The position numbers were made by a program, and so were the translations under genes. Below the pieces are notes generated by a model. The model was not told the origin of the DNA, did not search any database, and saw nothing but the letters and a program-made list of their open reading frames with translations. Of a stretch of 26,107 bases of DNA, positions 6,949 through 13,715 are shown in pieces (the stretch's first letter is position 1; every line of letters starts with the position of its first letter). This stretch comes from JACCTH01 sp035281645. Its GTDB lineage: Bacteria > Actinomycetota > Acidimicrobiia > Spongiisociales > ZC4RG35. The DNA is taken from NCBI GenBank assembly GCA_035281645.1, contig DATEDN010000048.1, forward strand, positions 1-26,107. Direction: 5' to 3'.

Positions 6949-7527
6949 ATGAGACGCCTCATTGTTCAACAATTCACAAGCATCGATGGGCAGGCGGCCG
7001 ATCCAGACGGGGCGACTGATTTCGTTTCCGAGTACGCCGCCAAGAACGACCAGAGCTTCGAGCGCGAGGCCTTGAAGTTCATGGACACCATCGACACGAT
7101 GGTCCTCGGTCGCAAGACCTACGAGCTGTTCTCCAACTACTGGCCCAATGCCTCTGGCGTCGATGCCGAGTGCGGGAGGAAGCTCAACGCTCTCAATAAG
7201 TTCGTCGTCTCCTCATCCCTCAAGGAAGCACCTTGGGGGGATTGGGAGGGCGCCACGATCATCAGGAAGGAGCCCGAGGCAGCTATCCGCGCCCTCAAAG
7301 AGGAAGCCGGCAAGGACATCGTCATCTGGGGGAGCATCATGCTCGCCACCGCCATGATGCAGGCCGGACTGGTGGATGAGTTGCAGCTGCGGACGATCCC
7401 GGTGGTACTCGGTAACGGACGCCCGCTCTTCGACGACGATCTCGATTCTTTGGGCCTCAACTTCAGAAAGGCGACTCCTCACGACGAGGGGTTGGTGTTG
7501 CTCCAATACGAAACCGCGACTGCGTAG
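6949..7527 (+). CDS. Dihydrofolate-reductase-like (RibD C-terminal domain) protein
   Basis: This 192-residue protein belongs to the DHFR/RibD-C superfamily of NADPH-dependent reductases, of the YyaP/YwjB-like group. The N-terminus LIVQQFTSIDGQAADPDG matches the 'v..S.DG..a...G' strand, MVLGRKTYELFSNYWP is the family's helix B motif, and DIVIWGSIMLATAMMQAGLVDELQL is the nucleotide-binding GG-like segment. Ile-Trp-Gly-Ser replaces the usual Val-x-Gly-Gly. The C-terminus (IPVVLGNGRPLFDD) is also typical. The ATG at 6949 has a weak upstream GAGG. This family is common in actinobacteria; most members have no assigned substrate, and this one is unlikely to be the cell's essential DHFR. It stands alone between two hairpins. 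Confidence 0.85.
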   Translation: MRRLIVQQFTSIDGQAADPDGATDFVSEYAAKNDQSFEREALKFMDTIDTMVLGRKTYELFSNYWPNASGVDAECGRKLNALNKFVVSSSLKEAPWGDWEGATIIRKEPEAAIRALKEEAGKDIVIWGSIMLATAMMQAGLVDELQLRTIPVVLGNGRPLFDDDLDSLGLNFRKATPHDEGLVLLQYETATA

Positions 7528-7539
7528 CGATAGCTACGC
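7522..7539 (+). terminator. Perfect 7-bp hairpin over the DHFR-like stop codon
   Basis: GCGTAGC and GCTACGC flank a GATA tetraloop; the left arm includes the TAG stop. The following bases (GGGTTCTCGCTTCTTA) are pyrimidine-rich but not a true U-tract, so this is a probable weak terminator. Confidence 0.45.
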
Positions 7540-7569
7540 CGGGTTCTCGCTTCTTATAGTCGGAGGGGT

Positions 7570-8808
7570 ATGAGAGAAGCGTTCTTCGCGCTGAGCACCG
7601 ATTGGAAAGAGGGAATCAACTGGGCCAACGTTCGGGAGTGGCGCCTGAAGCGAGCCCATGAGGCGATGGAGCGGCACGGGCTGGGTGCCTTGTTGCTCTT
7701 TTACGACGAGAACATGCGGTATGTCTCCTCGACCTTGACTCCGGGATGGAACCGTCTCAAACCGGGGCTTCGCTACGTGGTCCTAGCAAGGGGGAAGAAG
7801 CCGATCGTGTACGAGCAGGGCGACATCGGTTTCCATCTCCAAGTGCACAACCCTTGGATCCCCAAGGAGAACATCCGCTATTCCTACGCCTGGATCAAGG
7901 GAGCGGTGGGGCCAGCGGCCGAGCAGCAGGTCACCAAGTTCGTCAGCTCGCTGCTGAACGATCTTGAGGAGGCGGGAGTCAAAGACCAGCCGCTGGGCGT
8001 CGACTTCATCGACATCAACCTGATCAGGCAGTTCGAAACCAGGGGCATCACCTGGACTGACGGGATGTCGCCGATGATGGAGGCGCGGGCAATCAAGAGC
8101 CCTGACGAGATCAAGGCGTTCTCGATCGTTGGTGCCATCTGCGACTACGTCCACTACGAGATCACCAACTTCATCAAGCCCGGGCTCAGCGAGAACGAAG
8201 TGGCCGCCTTCGGGTTCGAGAAGCTCTATTCGATTCCCGGGATGGAAGACGTCGAGGATGTAATCGTCTCTTCCGGCCCCAACGCCTGGCCCAACTGGCG
8301 CAACTTCTCCGACCGGATGATCCGGCCCGGCGAGCTGGTCATCGTCGACCTCGCCGCGCTTACTTGGAACGGGTTCAAATCCTGCGTCTACCGCACCTAC
8401 TGCGTCGGGGGAGAGCCGAGCGATGAACACAAGCAGACCTACGACTTGGCCCACCGCTGGCTTTGGGACTCGATCGAGGCGACCAGGCCGGGTGTCACCA
8501 CCGCCGACGTTGCTTCCAAGTGGCCTTCGGCCAAGGAGGTTTGGGGCTATGAAGAGGAAGACCAAGCGGCGGCCAACTTCTGGGGCCACGGGCTTGGCCT
8601 CGCCCAGTACGACCCGCCCGTGATCTCCCGCATCTGGTCACTCGATCACCCCGTTGAAATCCAGACCGGCATGACTTTCGCCCTCGAGACTCAGCATGGC
8701 AAGCTCCACGATCACGGGGTGCGGCTCGAGGAGATGCTCTACGTGACCGACACCGGGATCGAAATGGTGTCGAGCTATGCCAGCCACGAGATCATCACCG
8801 TCAAATGA
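7570..8808 (+). CDS. M24 (creatinase/aminopeptidase P fold) family protein with altered metal site
   Basis: This 412-residue protein has the two-domain build of M24B proteins: an N-terminal creatinase-like domain (about 1-170) and a C-terminal pita-bread domain (about 175-410). Active-site segments are IVDLAALTWNGFKSCVYRTY (Asp260), FWGHGLGL (His340), FALETQHG (Glu373) and VRLEEML (Glu387/388). In dinuclear M24 enzymes a second aspartate lies 11-12 residues after the first; here those positions are Ser271 and Cys272. A standard two-metal proline peptidase is therefore doubtful. Possible roles are a one-metal or metal-free lyase/amidinohydrolase, as in creatinase and some DMSP-lyase-like members. 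GGAGGGG (7562-7568) precedes the ATG. It overlaps the next gene by 32 bp. Confidence 0.87.
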   Translation: MREAFFALSTDWKEGINWANVREWRLKRAHEAMERHGLGALLLFYDENMRYVSSTLTPGWNRLKPGLRYVVLARGKKPIVYEQGDIGFHLQVHNPWIPKENIRYSYAWIKGAVGPAAEQQVTKFVSSLLNDLEEAGVKDQPLGVDFIDINLIRQFETRGITWTDGMSPMMEARAIKSPDEIKAFSIVGAICDYVHYEITNFIKPGLSENEVAAFGFEKLYSIPGMEDVEDVIVSSGPNAWPNWRNFSDRMIRPGELVIVDLAALTWNGFKSCVYRTYCVGGEPSDEHKQTYDLAHRWLWDSIEATRPGVTTADVASKWPSAKEVWGYEEEDQAAANFWGHGLGLAQYDPPVISRIWSLDHPVEIQTGMTFALETQHGKLHDHGVRLEEMLYVTDTGIEMVSSYASHEIITVK

Positions 8809-9952
8809 TCCGAGGTTGATCACAAGCCTCGACCAACCCGCGGCCGTCGATCCCGAACGCGTCGGCGCCAAGGCGGCGGCGTTGGCCCTCGCCCGCCACG
8901 ACGGACTTCCAGTCCTCCCCGGGTTCGTGGTCGAGTCGTCCGCATCTCGATTACACATGCAGCTGGGGGCATCGGCCCTGCGGGCTCGCGGTTCGGGTGG
9001 TGCCCGGCTGGCAGTGGGCTCCGAGCCTGTCGCCGCCGCCGATCTGTTCGTGGACGCCGGGCGGGGGCTGGCGCCCACTCTGGCGGTCCGCTCCTCCAGC
9101 CCGCTCGAGTCGAGCGGGTACTGGGCCGGGGCCTTCACCTCCTATATCGGTATTGCTCCCGAGGAGCTGCCCAAGGCGATCGCCGGCTGCTGGGCATCTG
9201 CCTTCTCGGTTGACGCTCTCGGACGCCAGAGCCAAGTTGGAATCGGGCCAGGCACGATACCGATGGCGGTTCTGGTGCAGCCCGCCATCGAACCGGGCGT
9301 CGGGGGAGTGGCCGAAGTCAGGCCCGATGGGTCCCTTTGGATCGAGGCGGTGGCTGGGTCCCCAGCCGGGCTGTTGCAGGGATGGGAAAGCGGAGCGGTC
9401 GCAACCAAGAGGGAGCGATGGCAAGGCGACGATGCCATCGCCCTGGTCGGAGCCGAGACGCTCGACCACCTCGGGGTGGTCCTCGCAAAGGTGAGCGAGC
9501 GATATGGCTACGACCGGTGCGAATGGGGCCTCGCCTCCTCTCTATGGATCCTTCAGCTCCAGAAGATGGAGAGTCATAGGCCAAGCGCCTGGGAGTCTTC
9601 GAGGCTTGCGGCGGTCCTCGCCGAGGGGGATCGATACCAGGGCATCGCCGTGGCAAATGGAGTCGGTATCGGTCGCCGGCATCATGTCAATGGAGAAGAC
9701 CCCAAGGCCCCGCCGGCGGGTGCGGTAGTCACCGCTTCGACGGCTCTGCCCAGCCTCTCCCAACTGATCTGGGGCGCCGCCGGCCTCGTCACCCACCGCG
9801 GCAGCCCGGCCGCTCATGTCTTTGAGGCGGCGAGATCGCTTGGGGTGCCGGCGGTCTGCGGTGTCGATCTCGGACCGGCCACCGACCAGATCGTCGCCGT
9901 CGACGGCTACTCGGGGAAGGTGGCGACTCTTCCGGTACCGCCGATCCCGTAG
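8777..9952 (+). CDS. Cut-down PEP synthase-like protein (ATP-binding plus swivelling His domain)
   Basis: This 391-residue protein combines a shortened PPDK/PEP-synthase N-terminal ATP-binding domain (about 18-262) with a PEP-utilising swivelling His domain (about 285-386). Visible signatures are GAKAAALALARHDGLPVLPG (30-49), LAVRSSSPLESSGYWAGAF (102-120), CWASAFS, LVQPAIEPGVGGV (166-178) and LWILQ (256-260). The His-domain motif is SPAAHVFEAARSLGVPAV, with His347 aligned to the phospho-histidine. No PEP/pyruvate TIM barrel follows. Rifampicin phosphotransferase also combines ATP and His domains with a substrate domain but is more than twice as long, so this is either a minimal phosphotransferase or one half of a split enzyme. 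The ATG at 8777 overlaps the M24 gene by 32 bp; TTG 8816 is an alternative. Confidence 0.8.
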   Translation: MPATRSSPSNDPRLITSLDQPAAVDPERVGAKAAALALARHDGLPVLPGFVVESSASRLHMQLGASALRARGSGGARLAVGSEPVAAADLFVDAGRGLAPTLAVRSSSPLESSGYWAGAFTSYIGIAPEELPKAIAGCWASAFSVDALGRQSQVGIGPGTIPMAVLVQPAIEPGVGGVAEVRPDGSLWIEAVAGSPAGLLQGWESGAVATKRERWQGDDAIALVGAETLDHLGVVLAKVSERYGYDRCEWGLASSLWILQLQKMESHRPSAWESSRLAAVLAEGDRYQGIAVANGVGIGRRHHVNGEDPKAPPAGAVVTASTALPSLSQLIWGAAGLVTHRGSPAAHVFEAARSLGVPAVCGVDLGPATDQIVAVDGYSGKVATLPVPPIP

Positions 9953-10935
9953 AGCCGGGCGGCGGTTTCACCGCAAATGGCGGCCCGGTCCTCGTCGTCG
10001 AGGCCTTCGGTGGCCGCAATCAACCCCAGCGGGTCGGTTTCGCTCATGTCGAAGGGATAGTCGGTGCCCAAGAGCACGTGGTCGGCACCCACCACGTCGA
10101 CCAGGTGTCGCAGATAGAGGGGCTCGAAGACGACTGTGTCGAAGAAAAGCATTTTCATGTAGTGGCTGGGAGGGTGATCCGGGATTTGGGCTCGGGTTTC
10201 CGGACGCACCTTCCAGGTGTGGTCGGCGCGGGAGGCGTAGAAGGGGAGGTAGCCACCTCCGTGTAAGAGGATCACCTTGAGGTCGGGATGCTCCTCGAAG
10301 AGCCCGCTGAAGATCAATCGGGTGGCAGCCACCATGGTCTCCAGCGGATTGCCGATGCAATTGACCAGGAAGTAGTTCCCAAGGCGCTGGCTCTCCGGAT
10401 AACCGCTCGGGTGGAGGATGACCGGAATGCCCTTGGCCTCCACCGCCGCCCAGAAGGGCCGGAATCGGGGCTCGTCGAGGTTGGCGCCGTTCACGGTTCC
10501 CCCGATCTGGAGGCCCCTGAACCTGAGCTCGTCGACCGCCCGGTCCATCTCTCCGATCGCCAGATCGACGTCTTGGAGAGGGACCGTCGCCCCCAGGGGG
10601 ACGAAGCGGTCCGGGTAGGCGGCAGCGGCCGCGGCCAGATTGTCGTTCTGGATGCGGGCCGACTCTGCCCCGCTTGGCGCCGGAGCCCAGTAGAAGTACT
10701 CGGAGACGAAGGTGGAGAGCCCCTGGATGTCGATCCCCATCCGGTCCATTGCCTCGATGCGCGATGCCGGATCGGTGAGGGCGGGAAGGATGCCTTGCAC
10801 CATCGTCAGGTTGTGAGCGACCGAGTCGGCGCCCATGAAGTAGTCATAGGGCTCGTGCTCGGGACGGCGGTAGCGCTCGACAGACGGCCTGCTAGCCGGT
10901 GTGGCGAGATGGCAGTGAATGTCAACTGTCGTCAT
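9907..10935 (-). CDS. Amidohydrolase 2 / ACMSD-like metal-dependent hydrolase
   Basis: This 342-residue protein belongs to the amidohydrolase_2 (PF04909) group, which includes aminocarboxymuconate-semialdehyde decarboxylase and related decarboxylases and hydrolases. Metal-binding and catalytic residues are visible: HCH at 7-9, His175 in VILHPSG, His225 in VILLHGGGYLP and Asp292 in LLGTDYPFD. The C-terminal helices (ICGETAARLYGI) are the usual end of the family. The ATG at 10935 follows the stop of the PPOX-like gene directly (TGAATG), so the two share a transcript. The 3' end overlaps the convergent PEP-synthase-like gene by 46 bp. The substrate is unknown; gamma-resorcylate- or ACMS-type decarboxylation is typical of the family. 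Confidence 0.9.
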   Translation of the reverse strand: MTTVDIHCHLATPASRPSVERYRRPEHEPYDYFMGADSVAHNLTMVQGILPALTDPASRIEAMDRMGIDIQGLSTFVSEYFYWAPAPSGAESARIQNDNLAAAAAAYPDRFVPLGATVPLQDVDLAIGEMDRAVDELRFRGLQIGGTVNGANLDEPRFRPFWAAVEAKGIPVILHPSGYPESQRLGNYFLVNCIGNPLETMVAATRLIFSGLFEEHPDLKVILLHGGGYLPFYASRADHTWKVRPETRAQIPDHPPSHYMKMLFFDTVVFEPLYLRHLVDVVGADHVLLGTDYPFDMSETDPLGLIAATEGLDDEDRAAICGETAARLYGIGGTGRVATFPE

Positions 10936-11295
10936 TCACCAGAGCCCGAGGCGGCTAATCCCAATCGTCGTCAGTCTGCTCGTTGCCCACACCTCGAAGG
11001 CAACCTGCCGTCCGCTGGTGGCTTGGGCGAGCCGCGAGCCGCCGGTTGCCAGAAAATAGATCCTCCCGTTGTGGAAGCGGTAGGTCACGGGGTAGATCTG
11101 TGGAGTGCCGGGGTCATCGACGAAGCCGATTCGCCCCAAGGTTTGATCGTGAAGAATCTGAGCGCAGCGCGCTTGGGACAAGATGTGAAAGCGCGAGGCC
11201 CGCTGGTGAACGACTCTGGGCTGGTCACTGCTCACCTGAGGGACTTCTTCCATGGTCTCCATATTCAAGGGCGCTCTCCCCGTCGATAGGGCCAT
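10936..11295 (-). CDS. PPOX-fold flavin-binding protein, C-terminally truncated
   Basis: The frame reads as a pyridoxamine 5'-phosphate oxidase-like (split-barrel) protein: LSQARCAQILHDQTLGRIGFVDD (about 39-61), PQIYPVTYRFHNGRIYFLATGGSRLAQA and VAFEV. This covers the first four or five strands. The domain then breaks off: after VAFEV comes WATSRLTTIGISRLGLW and a stop, where family members continue with an acidic stretch, a 'GWSVLV.G' strand and about 30 more residues. A different frame just after that point reads GNEQTDDDWD, more like the expected acidic stretch, then also stops. The gene may be decaying or a short variant. ATGs at 11295 and 11262 are both possible starts. It is followed at once by the amidohydrolase. 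Confidence 0.6.
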   Translation of the reverse strand: MALSTGRAPLNMETMEEVPQVSSDQPRVVHQRASRFHILSQARCAQILHDQTLGRIGFVDDPGTPQIYPVTYRFHNGRIYFLATGGSRLAQATSGRQVAFEVWATSRLTTIGISRLGLW

Positions 11296-11323
11296 ACGGT
11301 AGGTTCGCCTCAATGTCGCGCAT

Positions 11324-11356
11324 CGCGAAGGACGGGCCTGCGGCCCGTCCTTCGCG
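11324..11356 (-). terminator. Strong perfect 15-bp hairpin downstream of hsp20
   Basis: CGCGAAGGACGGGCC and its exact complement are separated by only TGC. It lies 18 bp past the hsp20 stop and before the PPOX gene, so it should end or punctuate the abundant hsp20 transcript. There is no U-tract on either side, so it could also protect the 3' end of the RNA. Confidence 0.7.
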
Positions 11357-11373
11357 GTCACCCTGCAGGTCGG

Positions 11374-11817
11374 TCAGCTGGTCGACATTTCGACCGGGAT
11401 CTTGCGCGGTTCGAATTTCGCCTTCTCTTCCGGCAGCAAGACCTTGACGGTCAAAACCCCATCCTTGTAACTGGCCGAGACCTTGTCGGCGCTGACGCCT
11501 TCCGGGACTGGGATCCTGCGCACGAACTTGCCATACCGGCGCTCGTGGACATAGCGGTCCTCGTCCTTGACCTCTTTCTCCGCGCTCTTCTCTCCCTTGA
11601 TCATGAGAAAGTCCTCGTCGACCGTAATCTCCATGTCCTGGGCGGGATCGATCCCGGGGAGCTCGGCCTTGATGATCAGTTCGCCATCGGTGCGAGTTGC
11701 ATCGATCGACGGGCGGAAGTCGAACTCACGACCTTCAAAAAGCCGAGGGAATCGGAACATAGGATCCCAGTCTCTGTCGAGTTCGAAGAAGGGTCTCCAA
11801 AGCTCCAGCTTCATCAT
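11374..11817 (-). CDS. Hsp20 family small heat-shock protein (alpha-crystallin domain)
   Basis: This 147-residue ATP-independent holdase chaperone has a short N-terminal arm (MMKLELWRPFFELDRDWDP), an alpha-crystallin domain (about 33-128) and a short tail. The domain shows the family's marks: RPSIDATRTDGELIIKAELP, MIKGEK, RYGKFVRRIPVPEGV (about 94-108) and the 'A.y.dGvL.v' motif ASYKDGVLTV (115-124). The C-terminal I-x-V anchor is IPV (140-142). The ribosome site AAGGAGGTGA sits directly upstream, an almost complete anti-Shine-Dalgarno match that predicts high translation. ATG 11817 and ATG 11814 are adjacent alternatives. An upstream 6-7-6 inverted repeat may be an operator. A longer in-frame ORF from 11916 crosses the ribosome site and is rejected. 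Confidence 0.95.
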   Translation of the reverse strand: MMKLELWRPFFELDRDWDPMFRFPRLFEGREFDFRPSIDATRTDGELIIKAELPGIDPAQDMEITVDEDFLMIKGEKSAEKEVKDEDRYVHERRYGKFVRRIPVPEGVSADKVSASYKDGVLTVKVLLPEEKAKFEPRKIPVEMSTS

Positions 11818-11902
11818 TTCACCTCCTTCCAGGCTCGCTGGTTGCCGGCCTGACCACAGGCAAACCGGGGCCAGGCCCGTGTGATGATCTTCTTGTCCAA
11901 AG

Positions 11903-11921
11903 GACCCTGACCGCAAGGGTC
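11903..11921. promoter_or_regulatory. Inverted repeat in the hsp20 / mgtE-like divergent region, possible operator
   Basis: GACCCT and AGGGTC are spaced by 7 bases. The arm-7-arm geometry resembles the HAIR element bound by HspR, although the arm sequence differs and it is not a CIRCE element. It lies about 85 bp upstream of the hsp20 start codon. Confidence 0.35.
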
Positions 11922-12003
11922 GAACGTCACATCTCGAGTGAGAAGCGCGGGAGCCGCGACCAGACTGCCTGCAAGGAGGGCCAGCGCGATAGCGTTGTTA
12001 CTC

Positions 12004-12987
12004 ATGGCGGTTCGATTGCATCCCGAAACCAGCCCCCCTCCCACCAGCGCCCTCGCCTACGCCACACAGCGAGTTCCCATCGCATCGCCCTGGGAGCCGG
12101 CGGCCGCGGTCCTGGGACGATTGAGGGAGCCCCAGGCCTTCGACTGCATTGCCGAAGTTGCCGTCGTCGACCATGAGCGACTGATAGGTGTTGTTCGTCT
12201 CGAAGACCTGGTCCTGGCGCCGGCGCCAACCCCAGTCTCGGAGATAATGGACCCGGACCCTCCCAGCATCCGACCGGGGGCCGATCAGGAGGCGGCAGCC
12301 GAAAAGGCGGTAGAGCACCAAGAATGCAGCCTGGCCGTCGTCACTGAGGACGGTGCCTTTCTTGGTTTCATCCCTCCGCATCGCATGCTCCGCGTGCTCC
12401 TCGATGAGCATCGCGAGGACTTGGCTCGTATCTCGGGCTACCTGCACGAAAGCGCTCGGGCCCGCGGTGCCAGCGAAGAGCGACTGCTCAGGCGCTTCTG
12501 GCACCGCTTCCCATGGCTTTTGGCCGGATTAGCGGCGGCGATGGCGGCGGCGGCGATGGTCTCGGCGTTTGAGCGGGGGCTGGCGGCGCATCTGGAGTTG
12601 GCCTTCTTCGTTCCCGGCGTGGTCTACATTGCCGACGCGATCGGAACCCAGACCGAGACGCTGGTAGTCAGAGGGCTCTCGGTGGGCGTTTCGGTTTCGG
12701 CGGTGATGCGACGCGAGCTCATCACGGGAGTCGCCTTGGGAGCCGTCCTGGGAGCGATCGCCTATCCCATAATCACCTTCTGGTTCGACCCGCAGATCGC
12801 CTTGACCGTCTCGGCGAGCCTCCTGGCGGCGTCCACGGTCGCCACTGGAGTGGCTATGGCTCTGCCTTGGCTGTTCTCCGCCCTCGACATCGATCCGGCG
12901 TTCGGAAGCGGGCCGTTGGCTACGGTCATCCAGGACCTCCTGTCGCTTGCCATCTACTTCGCGTTCGGCACCCTGATACTGCTTTGA
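12004..12987 (+). CDS. MgtE-like magnesium channel lacking the N-terminal domain
   Basis: This protein of about 327 residues combines a CBS-pair cytosolic domain (about 15-140) with an MgtE integral membrane domain (about 155-327). The CBS part shows VAVVDHERLIGVVRLEDL, VSEIMDPDPPSIRPG and SLAVVTEDGAFLGFIP. The membrane part has FWHRFPWLLAGLAAAMAAA, FFVPGVVYIADAIGTQTETL and a last helix with VIQDLLSLAIYF, whose Asp (about 311) matches the conserved pore aspartate of MgtE. A typical MgtE is about 450 residues with an extra N-terminal superhelical magnesium-sensing domain; that is missing. The ATG at 12004 has no clear Shine-Dalgarno; a GTG at 11938 would add a non-homologous hydrophobic stretch. 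It is divergent from hsp20. Confidence 0.8.
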   Translation: MAVRLHPETSPPPTSALAYATQRVPIASPWEPAAAVLGRLREPQAFDCIAEVAVVDHERLIGVVRLEDLVLAPAPTPVSEIMDPDPPSIRPGADQEAAAEKAVEHQECSLAVVTEDGAFLGFIPPHRMLRVLLDEHREDLARISGYLHESARARGASEERLLRRFWHRFPWLLAGLAAAMAAAAMVSAFERGLAAHLELAFFVPGVVYIADAIGTQTETLVVRGLSVGVSVSAVMRRELITGVALGAVLGAIAYPIITFWFDPQIALTVSASLLAASTVATGVAMALPWLFSALDIDPAFGSGPLATVIQDLLSLAIYFAFGTLILL

Positions 12988-13046
12988 ACCCGGCCAGGGA
13001 CTTTGGCCTCTACGAGTCCGATCTGAACGACCCTTGACTCGAGCCT

Positions 13047-13149
13047 GACCGTCAGCACGGAATCGATCCCCAAGCTCGATCTTCGTAGCGGCTTCGAACT
13101 GGACACAAAGACCTTGGCGGCACTGACGCCTTCCGGGGCTACGCCTTTC
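13047..13149 (-). pseudogene. Decayed remnant of an Hsp20 gene
   Basis: On the minus strand the bases read GVAPEGVSAAKVFVSS, then SVLTVRLES after an extra stretch of about seven residues. This parallels PVPEGVSADKVSAS and GVLTVKVLL in the intact Hsp20 1.6 kb away. At DNA level, the 32 bases at 13109-13140 match the hsp20 gene at about 29 positions. There is no start codon, no N-terminal half and no C-terminal anchor, so this is a leftover of a duplicated or recombined hsp20. It lies directly downstream of the gene at 13150-13539. Confidence 0.6.
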
Positions 13150-13539
13150 TCATTGCTCGCCAGCTTCGACTTCGGCGGCCAGAGCATCTAGATCACCGGC
13201 CACCGGCACATGACTCCATACTCGCAAACCCTGGAGGAGTCGGGCGTACTCGACGGCCTGGTGTGGCGGGACCACGACCCTGATCGGCACATCATCGCGC
13301 AGCGAACTCTTGTATTGGCGAAGGATGGCGCGGTGTTGGGGGCGGTCGAGATCGAGTTCGAAGACGATCCCCCGGGCCCCTTCGGCTAGCTGGCAGCCCT
13401 CTCCTTTCAGGATGGGGCACAGAGTGCCTGGCGCAGGGCCGTTGCAGACCATGACCCGGTGTCCCAACTGTTCGAGGAAGTGTTTGTCCGCAACCTCTTC
13501 ACCGGCGGGAACATCGAAAAGTATGTAGTCCTCAGACAT
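13150..13539 (-). CDS. Hypothetical cysteine-containing protein
   Basis: This 129-residue soluble protein starts MSEDYILFDVPAGEEVADKH. I do not recognise it. A compact segment, NGPAPGTLCPILKGEGCQLAEGA (about 33-55), holds Cys41 and Cys49, with Cys32 nearby; these could bind a metal or form a redox pair. The rest alternates strands and helices (GIVFELDLD, VPIRVVVPPHQAVEYARLLQG), compatible with a receiver- or Rossmann-like fold. The ATG at 13539 is preceded by AAAGGAG about 7 bases away, a strong site that fixes the start; an ATG at 13587 has no such support. A decayed hsp20 follows it, so it may have belonged to a stress operon. No function is assigned. Confidence 0.78.
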   Translation of the reverse strand: MSEDYILFDVPAGEEVADKHFLEQLGHRVMVCNGPAPGTLCPILKGEGCQLAEGARGIVFELDLDRPQHRAILRQYKSSLRDDVPIRVVVPPHQAVEYARLLQGLRVWSHVPVAGDLDALAAEVEAGEQ

Positions 13540-13573
13540 CTCGGGCTCCTTTGGCACAGCGTGTCTGCGAAAG

Positions 13574-13620
13574 CCCCTGTCCGGCAAGGGGAAAAAGACC
13601 GTATCCGGTGAGGCTTTTTC
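13574..13620. repeat. Tandem inverted repeats in the 176-bp divergent gap
   Basis: Two adjacent hairpins can form: CCCCT/AGGGG with an 8-base loop (13574-13591), then GAAAAAG-A-CC/GG-CTTTTTC with an 11-base loop (13591-13620). They lie between the unknown gene (minus, start 13539) and the osmC-like gene (plus, start 13716) and could be a leader structure, attenuator or small-RNA terminator. The rest of the gap shows nothing clear. Confidence 0.35.
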
Positions 13621-13715
13621 GTGATGTGGGGATCGATCGAGGCCTGGCCATGCACGTCCCGATCCCCAGGGGTAGATTGCGACGGAGTTTCAGCGAAAGA
13701 TGGAGGGCCGCGTCG

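Noticed and set aside
7783..8589. Minus-strand ORF of 268 residues
   Set aside because: It lies fully inside the M24 gene, whose active-site motifs fix the true frame; the antisense product is a GC-codon artefact.
10288..11289. Plus-strand ORF of 333 residues
   Set aside because: It is antisense to the amidohydrolase with conserved HCH and metal residues; no recognisable domain in the plus frame.
11903..11921. CIRCE element at hsp20
   Set aside because: The arms are not TTAGCACTC/GAGTGCTAA and the spacer is 7, not 9.
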